Shown: piece by piece, positions 26,724-35,616 of the stretch
Layout of the letters: every line of letters starts with the position of its first letter
How positions within the stretch are numbered: position 1 is the stretch's first letter
Assembly (NCBI RefSeq): GCF_000378105.1
Contig: NZ_KB899255.1
Span: 62,001 to 126,000, forward strand
Reading direction: 5' to 3'
Length of the DNA stretch: 64,000 bases
Source: Rubritalea marina DSM 17716
Lineage (GTDB): Bacteria > Verrucomicrobiota > Verrucomicrobiia > Verrucomicrobiales > Akkermansiaceae
Translations under genes and position numbers: made by a program
Notes under the pieces: model-generated
The model's database searches: none
What the model saw: the letters and a program-made list of their open reading frames with translations, nothing else
Told to the model about the DNA's origin: nothing

Positions 26724-27536
26724 TTAAATACCTGATGGGCTGATGCGGTCGAGCTGAGGGATCGCTGCGAGCAGTGTCTTGGTGTAGTCTTGCTGCGGGT
26801 CCTTGAAGATCTCTTCTGCCGGGCCGTATTCGACGATTCGTCCCTTGTGCATCACTGCGATGTTGTCGGCCAAGTAGCGTACCACGCCTAGATCGTGAGT
26901 GATGAAAATCATGGTGAGGTTGAGATCGCGACGGAGGTCGAGCATGAGATTCAGGATCTGTGATTGGATCGAGACATCGAGTGCTGATACCGGCTCGTCG
27001 GCAATGATCAATTTTGGTTCGGGGGCGAGCGCGCGGGCAATGGCGATGCGCTGGCGCTGGCCGCCAGAGAATTCATGCGGATACTTGTGGGTGAACGCGG
27101 GGTCGAGGCCGCAGCGTTGCATGAGTGCGTCGACCTTTTGGTTGAGGGTCGCTTTGTCCTGCTTAAGTTTTGGGTGTCGCTGGGTGATTGCCTCGGCCAG
27201 TGTGGTGAAGACGGTCATGCGCGGGTTGAGTGATGCGTATGGGTCTTGGAAGATCATTTGGAAGTCCAGGCGATGCGCGCGCACTTCTTTTTTGTTCAAG
27301 TCCGTGAGCTCCAAACCTTCTAGGCTGATGCTGCCGCTGGTGGCGGGAATCAGCTGCATGATCGTGCGCGATAAGGTGGACTTGCCACAGCCTGACTCGC
27401 CAACCAATCCGAGGATTTCGCCTTGTTGGATACTCAGAGACACATCGCTGACCGCCTTGATCGAGTCGACCTGACGCTGAAAGAGTAGTCCCTTTCTGAC
27501 TGGGAAGTGGGTGGTGACTTCGCGAAGTTCTAACAT
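26724..27536 (-). CDS. Oligopeptide-type ABC transporter ATP-binding protein (OppF-like)
   Basis: The 270-residue ATPase shows Walker A GESGCGKST, the signature FSGGQRQRIAIARAL, Walker B LIIADEPVSALD and the switch HDLGVVRYLAD. The N-terminal HFPVRKGLLFQRQVDSIKAV is the OppF/DppF pattern. No OppD, permease or binding protein is adjacent: glgA lies upstream and the sugar operon downstream, so it is an orphan here. It may serve transport components encoded elsewhere. Confidence 0.9.
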   Translation of the reverse strand: MLELREVTTHFPVRKGLLFQRQVDSIKAVSDVSLSIQQGEILGLVGESGCGKSTLSRTIMQLIPATSGSISLEGLELTDLNKKEVRAHRLDFQMIFQDPYASLNPRMTVFTTLAEAITQRHPKLKQDKATLNQKVDALMQRCGLDPAFTHKYPHEFSGGQRQRIAIARALAPEPKLIIADEPVSALDVSIQSQILNLMLDLRRDLNLTMIFITHDLGVVRYLADNIAVMHKGRIVEYGPAEEIFKDPQQDYTKTLLAAIPQLDRISPSGI

Positions 27537-27718
27537 GGTGCTGTGTCTGCGGCGTGATTGCTTCGCCCAGCATTAATAGAAAAGCCGAAGGCTGGAAAGG
27601 ATGATTGAAGGTAAATACGCCTGAGTGCTGGTCTTGGCGAATGCCCAGTTGTTGCTGTGTTGGCTGGGAAGGTCGGTGATGTTTTGCCAGAGAGACCGAT
27701 GTTGCTGGCGGGATCGCA

Positions 27719-29254
27719 TTAGATTTTGATCAACCGCTTGCCTGCGACGACCTGGCGGCCGAGCATGTTTTCGTATCGTGCGATGTATTCTGCGGCGGTG
27801 TTGTGATGGTTGAAGAACTCATCGCTTTCGCGCATGATGCGGCGGATGGCGGTGTTCTTTTGTTCATCATCCCACTTGTAGAACTTGATGGCTTCATCGA
27901 TTGCCCAGCGCAGGCCGTCTGGGTTGTAGTGTTCGAAGCGGAAGCCATTGCCTAGCTTGCCATCGTAGTGCATGTGATGCACGGTGTCGTGGATGCCGCC
28001 TGTGTCGTGTACGACCGGGATGCAACCGTATTTAGGAGCCACCATTTGCGGCAGTCCGCAAGGCTCGAAGCGCGATGGCATGAGCATGAAGTCGGAGCCG
28101 GCGTAACCGAGGCGTGATAGGGATTCATCGAAGTCGGAGACAGCGACTTTTCCTTGGAGGCCGTGTTGGTTGGAAATGTCTTTGAAGTGCTGGGAGAAGG
28201 CGCCACTGGCAATGATCGCGATTTGAAGACCTTCCTGATGGTAGTCTGCCACGGTCTGGTACATGATGTCTGCAAGCAACTGGCAGCCTTTTTGCATAGG
28301 GTCAAGGCGTGATGGCCAGAACAGAATGGGGGCATCGGGGTCAATGTTTAGACCAAGTGCTGCTTGGAGTTTGGCTTTGTTGAGGGCTTTTCCTTCGACG
28401 AATGAATCGGCGTCAAAGTGGTGTTCGATGTGCGGGTCTGCGTATGGCTTGAGCGATTCATCTGGTGCGTTGAGGATCCCACTTGCGCAGCCAGCGTAGA
28501 GTTTGTTTGCAAGTTCGTTACGGATCGAGTCGGGCACGAAATCATGCCTTCCCTCGACGACTTCGTAGAGGAAGGTCGTGCTTACTGAATTGACGTGGTC
28601 GGATGCAAAGATGCCAGTGGCTAAGAGATCGACGTGGTTGTCGTAGCGTGCGTGTTCAAAATTGTCTGGTCGGTTTGCAAAGTAGAGATGGCTCCAGAAG
28701 TCTTCGACATCGATTCCTTTGTTTTCGATGTGATCCATGGTCAAACGCTCGGAGTGGATGTTGTGGCAGGTGAAGAGTGATTTGATGCCAAGTCGTTTGG
28801 CTGCTGCTGGGATTAACCCGGTCATCCAGTCATTGCAGTGGATGAGATCTGGCTGAACTCTAGGGATGATGTTGTTGATGACTTCCCGCTGGAACGCTAA
28901 GGCGGTGTCGTGATTTTGCGCTGAATCGTAGACTCTGCTGCGGTGATAGAAAATGCGGTCCTGAGCCAAGTGAATGCGGTTCTCAGGAAGTGCTTGGCTG
29001 ACGCGATCAAGCTGCCGATCGAAGAGCTCCTTCATGTCGGTGTGGAACATCTTGCGGTAGTTTGGAATCGCCACATGCACGTCAGCTCCTTGTTCGTATA
29101 GCGCCTTGACTAGAGAAGCTGAGACGTCTGCCATGCCACCTGCTTTAGCACTCATCCGTTGGGCCAAGTTGCCCATCCCCTCTGGCAGGTAAGTGATCTC
29201 TGGTGTGACGATTAAGATGCGTGGGGTTTGAACGGATGAGGGTGGTACAGTCAT
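27719..29254 (-). CDS. glgA: Glycogen/starch synthase, GT5 family
   Basis: The enzyme extends alpha-1,4-glucan from ADP- or UDP-glucose. The 511-residue GT-B protein has the N-terminal donor motif as KAGGMADVSASLVKAL, which is KTGGLADV in most GlgA. HCNDWMTGLIPAAAKRL lies near residue 140, and the C-terminal MPSRFEPCGLPQMVAPKYG near residue 405 carries the GT5 catalytic glutamate. Start ATG 29254. Confidence 0.93.
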   Translation of the reverse strand: MTVPPSSVQTPRILIVTPEITYLPEGMGNLAQRMSAKAGGMADVSASLVKALYEQGADVHVAIPNYRKMFHTDMKELFDRQLDRVSQALPENRIHLAQDRIFYHRSRVYDSAQNHDTALAFQREVINNIIPRVQPDLIHCNDWMTGLIPAAAKRLGIKSLFTCHNIHSERLTMDHIENKGIDVEDFWSHLYFANRPDNFEHARYDNHVDLLATGIFASDHVNSVSTTFLYEVVEGRHDFVPDSIRNELANKLYAGCASGILNAPDESLKPYADPHIEHHFDADSFVEGKALNKAKLQAALGLNIDPDAPILFWPSRLDPMQKGCQLLADIMYQTVADYHQEGLQIAIIASGAFSQHFKDISNQHGLQGKVAVSDFDESLSRLGYAGSDFMLMPSRFEPCGLPQMVAPKYGCIPVVHDTGGIHDTVHHMHYDGKLGNGFRFEHYNPDGLRWAIDEAIKFYKWDDEQKNTAIRRIMRESDEFFNHHNTAAEYIARYENMLGRQVVAGKRLIKI

Positions 29255-29587
29255 ATCGAATATAGGCTATTTATCAGATTTATTGGAGGACTACAAATAG
29301 AGAAATGACACGATTGCTTTTGAATTTTCGGCATTTTGGAGCGTTTGAGTCATAACAAATATGGTGTTAGCCTGTTAGGTTGCTTGTGTGTGGTGGGAGG
29401 ATGAGGTGGGGAATTGATAGATCATGAGCACAAGACATGCCATGGTGCTTCACTGGTTGCTCTGAGATGGTGTCATGTTTGATCGTAGGGGCAATGCTGG
29501 CAATGTTACAAAAGGATAATATTTCGACGGGATTTTAGGGTGACAAAGGGTGCGAGATGTTCAGTATGGCGGTGCACATCATCCATT
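29255..29587. other. Divergent intergenic region between glgA and the oligopeptidase gene
   Basis: About 330 bases lie between divergent starts, so both promoters should be here. TATATT-like and TAATAT-like boxes occur near the glgA and oligopeptidase sides respectively, but neither has a good -35 partner. No terminator, long palindrome or convincing small gene was seen. Confidence 0.4.
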
Positions 29588-31681
29588 ATGCAGACACATC
29601 CATTTATCTCAGAAACGTTTCACATTCCATGGTCGCAACTCAGCCCTGAGCATGTGGAAGCGGATATCAAGCGGGCATTGGCCGTGGCCGAGGAGCGGCT
29701 GGAGGCGATTCGCCAGCAAGACCTTGGGGCATTGACCTACGAAAATAGCTTTGGGGCACTAGAGCTGGCGGCTGAGGAATTGGAGCGTGGCTGGGGGCGT
29801 CTGAGTCATCTGGATTCGGTGGATGATAATCCGGCGCAGCGCGAGGCGATGAACAAGATGCTACCGGAGGTGACAGCATTTTCCTCTAAAATTCCATTAG
29901 ATTCTGCGATTTGGAAGGTGCTCAAGGCCTATGCTGAGTCTGGGGCTGTGTCGGAGCAATCCGAGGTGCGTCAGCGCTTCATTGAAGAAACTTGTGCGGA
30001 CTTCCGTCTCTCTGGTGCGGACTTGGCGGATGACACCAAGGCGGCGATCGCCGAGATCGATGCGGCATTGTCGCAGAAGACTAAAAAATTTTCAGAGAAC
30101 GTGTTGGACTCCACCAATGCTTGGGACCTCGTGATTCACGAGGAAGAGCGCTTGGCGGGCTTGCCGGAAATGGTGAAAGAAGCGGCGCGGGTGGATGCGC
30201 TGGCACAAGGCCACGGCTCAGAAGACGAGCCGAAGTGGCGCTTCAGCCTACAGCATCCATCGATGGCACCGGTGCTTCAGTATGCGGAAGATGATGCGCT
30301 GCGCCGCGAGGTGTGGCTTGCGAGTGGCGGCGTGGGCCGCGATGGGGGCTACGACAACTCAGAGCTGATTTGGGAGATTCTCGAGCTGCGCCAGAAGAAG
30401 GCCGAGCTGCTCGGATTCGATTCTTTCTGTGACCTGATTTTGCAACGTCGCATGGCGAAGCGTGGGGCGGCTGCGCTGCATTTTGTGGAAGACTTGCACG
30501 ATCGCATTGAAGATCAGTTCCAGCAGGAATGCGCCACCTTACAAAGCTACAAGGCGCAGAAGACAGGCGCTGCAGACGAGCCGCTTTCACCGTGGGAGGT
30601 GAGCTTCTGGGCTGAGAAACAACGTAAGGAACTCTATGATTTTGACGATGAATTGCTGCGCCCCTACTTCCCGGTAGACAAGGTGATGGCTGGCATGTTC
30701 GACATCGTGACCACGCTCTTCGGTGTGCGTATCGAGGAAGTGCCGACCTGCTTTGGCCAGGCCGAAGAGGGTAAGGTAGAAGTCTGGGCAGAGGACTGCC
30801 AGTTCTACGATGTGCTCGATGCCAGCAATGGCGAGAAACTCGGTTCCTTCTACGCGGATTGGCACCCACGCCCGACCAAGCGCGGCGGTGCCTGGATGAA
30901 TTCGCTAGAGACTGGCGACCGCGAAGTCGGTGGCTCACGCAGCCCGCACCTCGGCCTGATGGTGGGCAACATGACCAAGCCACTGAATGGTAAGCAAGCC
31001 TTGCTAGACCACCGCGAGGTGGAGACGATCTTTCACGAATTTGGCCACCTGCTGCACCATCTCCTCAGCGAGGTGGAGGTGAAATCACTGGCTGGAACTA
31101 ACGTGCCATGGGACTTCGTGGAGCTGCCATCGCAGATCATGGAGAACTTCTGCTGGGACCGCGAGTCGCTCAACCAATTTGCGCGCCACCACGAGACCGA
31201 TGCGGTGATCCCAGACGAGCTCTTCGACAAGATGGTGGCGGCGAAGAACTACATGAGTGCCACCGCCTGCATGCGCCAGCTGTCCTTTGGGAAGCTCGAC
31301 CTCGAGCTACACCTCAAGGGAGCTGAGTACAAGAGCCTGGGCCTCGACGGAGCGGACAAGGCGATCCTGCAAGGGTATAAGATTCCGACAAGCGAGTCGG
31401 CGCCTACGATTGCGCGTCGCTTCTCGCACCTCTTCTCCAGCCCAGTTGCCTATGCCTCTGGCTACTATTCATACAAATGGGCCGAGGTGCTCGATGCCGA
31501 TGCCTTCACCAAGTTCAAGGAGGCTGGCGTGCTCGACCCTGCGACCGGCCGTGCCTTCCGCGATGAAGTCCTTGCGCGCGGTAATTCGCGCCCGGTGGAT
31601 GAATCATTCCGCGCCTTCATGGGCCGCGACCCAGACCTCCAGGCACTCCTTGTGAGATCGGGATTGGTAATGAGGAGTTAG
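29588..31681 (+). CDS. prlC: M3 family oligopeptidase (oligopeptidase A/PrlC-like)
   Basis: The enzyme degrades short peptides, including cleaved signal peptides, in the cytoplasm. The zinc site is HEFGHLLHHLLSEVEVKSLA near residue 480, with the third ligand in FVELPSQIMENF. Length from ATG 29588 is 697 residues, right for PrlC; a GTG at 29540 would add 16 residues (MTKGARCSVWRCTSSI) that do not fit the family. The downstream GYYSYKWAEVLDADAF block is also typical. Confidence 0.93.
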   Translation: MQTHPFISETFHIPWSQLSPEHVEADIKRALAVAEERLEAIRQQDLGALTYENSFGALELAAEELERGWGRLSHLDSVDDNPAQREAMNKMLPEVTAFSSKIPLDSAIWKVLKAYAESGAVSEQSEVRQRFIEETCADFRLSGADLADDTKAAIAEIDAALSQKTKKFSENVLDSTNAWDLVIHEEERLAGLPEMVKEAARVDALAQGHGSEDEPKWRFSLQHPSMAPVLQYAEDDALRREVWLASGGVGRDGGYDNSELIWEILELRQKKAELLGFDSFCDLILQRRMAKRGAAALHFVEDLHDRIEDQFQQECATLQSYKAQKTGAADEPLSPWEVSFWAEKQRKELYDFDDELLRPYFPVDKVMAGMFDIVTTLFGVRIEEVPTCFGQAEEGKVEVWAEDCQFYDVLDASNGEKLGSFYADWHPRPTKRGGAWMNSLETGDREVGGSRSPHLGLMVGNMTKPLNGKQALLDHREVETIFHEFGHLLHHLLSEVEVKSLAGTNVPWDFVELPSQIMENFCWDRESLNQFARHHETDAVIPDELFDKMVAAKNYMSATACMRQLSFGKLDLELHLKGAEYKSLGLDGADKAILQGYKIPTSESAPTIARRFSHLFSSPVAYASGYYSYKWAEVLDADAFTKFKEAGVLDPATGRAFRDEVLARGNSRPVDESFRAFMGRDPDLQALLVRSGLVMRS

Positions 31682-31707
31682 AAATTAGAAATTAGGAGTG
31701 AGTGCTG

Positions 31708-31807
31708 GAGCCGACCGAGTTTGGCGGCTCCTCACTTTCCGGGTGGCTCGAGCTCAACCCAGCCGGATGCGTCGGAGACACATCCCTGCCAGCTTCGCGT
31801 GAGGCGG
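31708..31807. repeat. 100-bp structured direct repeat, copy 1
   Basis: This segment matches 32217-32316. The last 85 bases differ at one position. In the first 15 bases the stem sequence gagccg, which pairs with cggctc, is kept while the loop between them differs. A second small hairpin (ggatg...catcc with gtc/gac) lies inside. It ends 5 bases before the stop of the small membrane gene. Confidence 0.9.
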
Positions 31808-31812
31808 TGTTC

Positions 31813-32073
31813 TCAATGATTCGCTTGATGTGTAGCTTTGGCTCTGTCTCGCATGAGAGTGCCTTTGAAGAGTAGCCAAATGCCAGCTGGAATGCACACG
31901 ACTAGCGAACTGGTGAAAGTGACACCCCACCAAACCATGGCTCCTTGTGGAACTAGGTCATTAGGTGTTGCCCATAAACCGATCAATGCATCCGAGAAGA
32001 TGAATAGTATGATCGGAGTAGTAAGGAGCAGAATTCCAATTGAAAGCAAAAGGTTGATGGTGAATTTTTGCAT
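31813..32073 (-). CDS. Small two-helix membrane protein
   Basis: From ATG 32073 (MQKFTINLLLSIGILLLTTP) the product has 86 residues with two membrane helices and a basic C-terminus (LFKGTLMRDRAKATHQ). An in-frame ATG at 32124 would add 17 polar residues; no ribosome-binding site decides between them. It has no recognised family. It is framed by two copies of a 100-bp repeat. Confidence 0.6.
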   Translation of the reverse strand: MQKFTINLLLSIGILLLTTPIILFIFSDALIGLWATPNDLVPQGAMVWWGVTFTSSLVVCIPAGIWLLFKGTLMRDRAKATHQANH

Positions 32074-32216
32074 CTTATTGGAGATTGGTGGAAGGTGATT
32101 CACTTGGTGTGATCTGTTAATCATAACAGTTAAATTTTGATCCTCAATGCCAAGGTTTGGTGTGTCTATGGCAGGGTCGGATCTCCCCCGACTTGTCGGG
32201 GTGAATGGTCATTCAC

Positions 32217-32316
32217 GAGCCGATCGGTGGAGGCGGCTCCTCACTTTCTGGGTGGCTCGAGCTCAACCCAGCCGGATGCGTCGGAGACACATCCCTGCCA
32301 GCTTCGCGTGAGGCGG
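32217..32316. repeat. 100-bp structured direct repeat, copy 2
   Basis: Second copy of the repeat at 31708-31807, same orientation, 409 bases away. It is preceded by further hairpin-forming sequence (cccgac/gtcggg and gaatg/cattc at 32187-32214), which copy 1 lacks. It lies between the small membrane gene and the anchored helical protein gene. Confidence 0.9.
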
Positions 32317-32341
32317 AGCAGGAGAGGGAGCTCTCAGCTGT

Positions 32342-32692
32342 TCATTTGATCTGTTGGTAGAGTGCGTCAGCGATCTTTTGGTGATCGCCTAATTGTAGGC
32401 CTTCTTCGTAGCGATTTTTGAACTCTTTGAGATCACTTTCAGCCTTTTCCAAGGCTTTCTCAGGGCCATACTCTTGGATCATGGATTGGTAGCTGAGAGC
32501 ATTGATACCAGTCCATAATGCTTGGTGGTCTGATTCACTCACAGCCTGAGAGGCAAGGGTATGGATTTCATCCATGAGGTCGCTTAGTTCTTCCTCAGAG
32601 AGATCCACAGAGTTTGTTGGCTGGCTCTCTGCGAGGTGCCAACCAGCCGCGAGCCCTAGCAGAAGTGTGATGACGGGGATGATGAATTTCAT
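32342..32692 (-). CDS. Membrane-anchored helical hypothetical protein
   Basis: The 116-residue protein starts MKFIIPVITLLLGLAAGWHL, an N-terminal helix that acts as signal anchor. It continues into a charged, Glu/Gln-rich, probably all-helical domain (LSEEELSDLMDEIHTLASQA and similar). No family was recognised. Composition and clean start support it as a real gene. Confidence 0.65.
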   Translation of the reverse strand: MKFIIPVITLLLGLAAGWHLAESQPTNSVDLSEEELSDLMDEIHTLASQAVSESDHQALWTGINALSYQSMIQEYGPEKALEKAESDLKEFKNRYEEGLQLGDHQKIADALYQQIK

Positions 32693-32752
32693 TGATTTGG
32701 GAGTTTTTTGCCGAGCTAACTAGTAGCCTTTCTACTGGCTACTAACTACTTT

Positions 32753-33310
32753 CTACTCAGAATCCTCCAGCCTCAACAGCACTCGGTGTTCCTTGAGGGA
32801 ATCGAGGTGTTGCTCTGGGTCGAAGGTGGCGGCGTCGAATTCTCTGACGCGAGCGCGCGTGTTTTCGAGTTTGCTCTTGGCGCGTACGAAGCGGCGGACG
32901 TCTTCGTTCGAGCTGAGCTTTAGCTCAGGCACCATGGCGTTGTTGCCGTCTTCGTCTTTGGCGACCATGACGAAGTAGGAAGAATTGCAGTGCTTGATTT
33001 CGCCGGTCTGGATGTTCTCTGAGGTGACGCGGATGCCGACGGTCATGGAGGTGCGGCCGACGTAGTTGACGCGAGCTTTGAGGGTGAGAAGTTCGCCGAC
33101 GCTCACTGGGTTTTTGAAGTCTACCTTGTTGATCGAGGCGGTGACACAATACTTCCCGGAGAATTTTGAGGCTGCTGCAAAAGCGATTTGGTCCATCAGG
33201 TTGAGGATGTAGCCGCCGTGGATTTTGCCACTAAAGTTGGAGTGTGAGGGCAACATCAATTCGGTGAGTGTGACGCTGGATTCTTCGGGATCTTTGACCA
33301 TATTTAGCAT
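32753..33310 (-). CDS. Acyl-CoA thioesterase, hotdog fold (YciA/BFIT type)
   Basis: The protein hydrolyses acyl-CoA thioesters. From ATG 33310 it has 185 residues: MLNMVKDPEESSVTLTELML, then the hotdog core with NFSGKIHGGYILNLMDQIA (active-site Asp region), NKVDFKNPVSVGELLTLKA and GRTSMTVGIRVTSEN. A longer frame to 33364 adds a Ser-rich extension not expected in the family. Substrate chain length cannot be read from sequence. Confidence 0.88.
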   Translation of the reverse strand: MLNMVKDPEESSVTLTELMLPSHSNFSGKIHGGYILNLMDQIAFAAASKFSGKYCVTASINKVDFKNPVSVGELLTLKARVNYVGRTSMTVGIRVTSENIQTGEIKHCNSSYFVMVAKDEDGNNAMVPELKLSSNEDVRRFVRAKSKLENTRARVREFDAATFDPEQHLDSLKEHRVLLRLEDSE

Positions 33311-33445
33311 ACTAGGTGAGTGTTTTGAGTGGGAAGATCTTAAGGGAGTAGAAGGTGAAAGCAAGGTGATTGTGTGCTGGGTGCTTTGGTGGCCGTTTTG
33401 ACTTGGAACTTGTGCTAGAAGTGCCTGTTAGCTAGCTTGTTTGGC

Positions 33446-34774
33446 ATGAAGAAATTAGCTGCGCATTGGCAGATTATCATTGCATTGGGTTTGGCTGTGT
33501 CGCTGGGAGTGATCTTTCGTAATTTCACGCTGCAGAATGGGGTGGAGTCGTCCGTGGGGGCATTTGCAAGTCGCGCCGCCAACGTGAGCACCTTCATCGG
33601 CCAGATGTTCATGAATGCGCTGAAGATGATCATTGTGCCTTTGATCGTGAGTTCGATCATCTCTGGGATCGCTTCGATGGGTGGGGTGAAAGGCTTTGGG
33701 CGCTTGGGCGCGAAGACCGTGGGCGTCTATATGCTGACTTCCTTGTTCGCGATCTTGGTGGGGCTGATGGTGGTGAACTTGATCCAGCCAGGCTTGGTAG
33801 ATGGCCAGCCAAACCAAGAGATTAAGGCGGCCTTTGATCGCTCGGCCGAGGAGGCGAGTGCGAGCTCGTTGGAGAAGGTGGAGACGGCCGGGACGCGCAA
33901 GGCCACCGATTATTTTGATTTTTTCAAAAAGCTATTCCCTCCAAACATTTTTGCAGCGGCATCGGACAATGGACAGATGTTGGGAGTGATTGTGTTTAGT
34001 ATTCTTTTTGGGGTGGCGATGACGCGCCTTGCTGAGAAGCAAGTGAGTACGCTGCGCGAGATGATTCAGGGCTTGAATGATGTGATGATATTGATCACAG
34101 AGTGGATCATGAAGATGGCGCCAGTGGGTGTGTTTGCCTTGATGTTTCCGGTGGTGATGAAATCTGGAGCTCAGATTTTTATCGAGTTAGGGAGCTACTT
34201 TGCGACGGTGCTCAGTGCGCTGGCGATCCACTTTTTCGTAAGTTTGCCGTTGTTGTTGTATTTTGTAGGCAGAGTGAACCCTTTGGCACATTTCAAGGCG
34301 ATGCGCACCGCTGTGCTCACGGCTTTTTCGACAGCGAGTTCTTCGGCGACCTTGCCGGTGACGATGCGCTGTGTGCAGGAAAATGCGGGGGTGAGTAAGC
34401 GCACCTCGAGCTTCACCCTGCCGCTAGGGGCTACGGTAAATATGGATGGTACTGCCTTGTATGAATGTGTGGCTGTGATTTTTGTGGCTCAGGTGATGGG
34501 GGTTGAGATGCCGATCACTGCGCAGTTTGTGGTTGTGGTGGCGGCCTTGCTGACCAGCATTGGGGTGGCTGGAGTGCCATCTGCGAGCTTGGTAGCGATC
34601 TTACTCATTCTCAAGAATTCGAACATCGATGGTGCGGAGACTGCGGTGGTGGCCTTGCTCAGTGTTGACCGTTTGCTGGACATGTCGCGTACGGCGGTGA
34701 ATGTCTTTGGTGATAGTTGTGCGGCGGTGATTGTGGCTTCTAGCGAAGGCGAGCGGGTGTTGGAGAAAAGTTAG
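33446..34774 (+). CDS. Dicarboxylate/amino acid:cation symporter (DAACS family)
   Basis: This 442-residue inner-membrane carrier imports glutamate, aspartate or C4-dicarboxylates with Na+ or H+. It has multiple hydrophobic helices, the Ser-rich re-entrant loop TAFSTASSSATLPVTMRC near residue 295, and FTLPLGATVNMDGTALYE near residue 325, both diagnostic of GltP/DctA/SdcS proteins. ATG 33446 is preferred over a TTG nine bases upstream. The TauE permease gene follows after 38 bases. Confidence 0.93.
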   Translation: MKKLAAHWQIIIALGLAVSLGVIFRNFTLQNGVESSVGAFASRAANVSTFIGQMFMNALKMIIVPLIVSSIISGIASMGGVKGFGRLGAKTVGVYMLTSLFAILVGLMVVNLIQPGLVDGQPNQEIKAAFDRSAEEASASSLEKVETAGTRKATDYFDFFKKLFPPNIFAAASDNGQMLGVIVFSILFGVAMTRLAEKQVSTLREMIQGLNDVMILITEWIMKMAPVGVFALMFPVVMKSGAQIFIELGSYFATVLSALAIHFFVSLPLLLYFVGRVNPLAHFKAMRTAVLTAFSTASSSATLPVTMRCVQENAGVSKRTSSFTLPLGATVNMDGTALYECVAVIFVAQVMGVEMPITAQFVVVVAALLTSIGVAGVPSASLVAILLILKNSNIDGAETAVVALLSVDRLLDMSRTAVNVFGDSCAAVIVASSEGERVLEKS

Positions 34775-34812
34775 CAATTGGGCACGCGCCGTGCTGAAGT
34801 GCGCGTGATCCT

Positions 34813-35616
34813 ATGCGAGTACCACCTGAGCTTTTGATTGCTTTGAATCAGCTGAATGTTGCGGCGTTTGAACCGAGTGTGATGGGGATGCCCTTGCTCT
34901 GGGTTTTGGTGCTTTCTGCTTTTTTTATTGGGGTGGCGAAGGCGGGGTTTTCTGGGGTGTCCTACATCTCGGTGTTCTTGCTTGCGGAGGCGTTTGGGGC
35001 GAAAGAATCGATCGGGGTGGCACTGCCAATGTTGATCACCGGGGATCTCATTGTGTACCCGGCCTATCGTAAGTATGGGGATTGGCGTAGCGTGTGGCAG
35101 TTCATGTGGCCCGCCTTGATTGGGCTTGCCGTTGCGGTGTATTTGCTGACGGTGTTCTCGAATGAGTCGATGCGTGTGGCGATCGGTCTGGTGATTGTCA
35201 GCATGGTGCTGATGCAGCTCATGAAGAAGTTCTTTCCTGAGAATTTCGACAGGCTAGCGCACTCGAAAGCCTTTGGCATCTCGGCGGGAGTGAGTGGGGG
35301 CTTGGCTACGATGCTGGCGAATGCCGCGGGGCCGATCATGCAATTGTTCTTACTCTCTCGAAATGTGTCGAAGCTCGACATTATTGGCGTGGGGGCTCGC
35401 TTCTTTTTGATCATTAATTTGATCAAGCTTCCTTTGAATGCGGGTTTGGACTTGATGACCTGGGAGACCTTGCGGTGGAATCTTTACATGATTCCGGTGG
35501 TGGCGCTGGGGGTCTGGCTTGGCAAGAAGGTGCTTCGCAAGGTGCCACAAAAGGCCTTTGAGGTGTTGGTGGTGACTTTCGCACTGATCGCCGGGGTGAA
35601 GCTACTCGTTGCCTGA
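34813..35616 (+). CDS. TauE/SafE family permease
   Basis: The 267-residue protein has about eight membrane helices arranged as two related halves. The first shows FFIGVAKAGFSGVSYISVF and the second GISAGVSGGLATMLANAAGP, the repeated glycine-rich motifs of the TauE/SafE (DUF81) family. Members export sulfite or sulfonates or carry other anions; the substrate here is unknown. Its 3' end overlaps the 3' end of pabB by 15 bases. Confidence 0.9.
   Translation: MRVPPELLIALNQLNVAAFEPSVMGMPLLWVLVLSAFFIGVAKAGFSGVSYISVFLLAEAFGAKESIGVALPMLITGDLIVYPAYRKYGDWRSVWQFMWPALIGLAVAVYLLTVFSNESMRVAIGLVIVSMVLMQLMKKFFPENFDRLAHSKAFGISAGVSGGLATMLANAAGPIMQLFLLSRNVSKLDIIGVGARFFLIINLIKLPLNAGLDLMTWETLRWNLYMIPVVALGVWLGKKVLRKVPQKAFEVLVVTFALIAGVKLLVA

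Noticed and set aside
30243-30983. A 246-codon minus-strand frame inside the M3 oligopeptidase gene.
   Set aside because: Arg/Ser/Pro-rich shadow of a gene with a clear HEFGH zinc site.
31681-32341. The 100-bp repeats as ends of an insertion sequence or integron.
   Set aside because: The copies are direct, the gene between them is not a transposase or integrase, and no target-site duplication is visible.
32722-32743. agtagcc/ggctact hairpin after the thioesterase gene as a terminator.
   Set aside because: The stem is short and AT-rich and no T tract follows on the minus strand.
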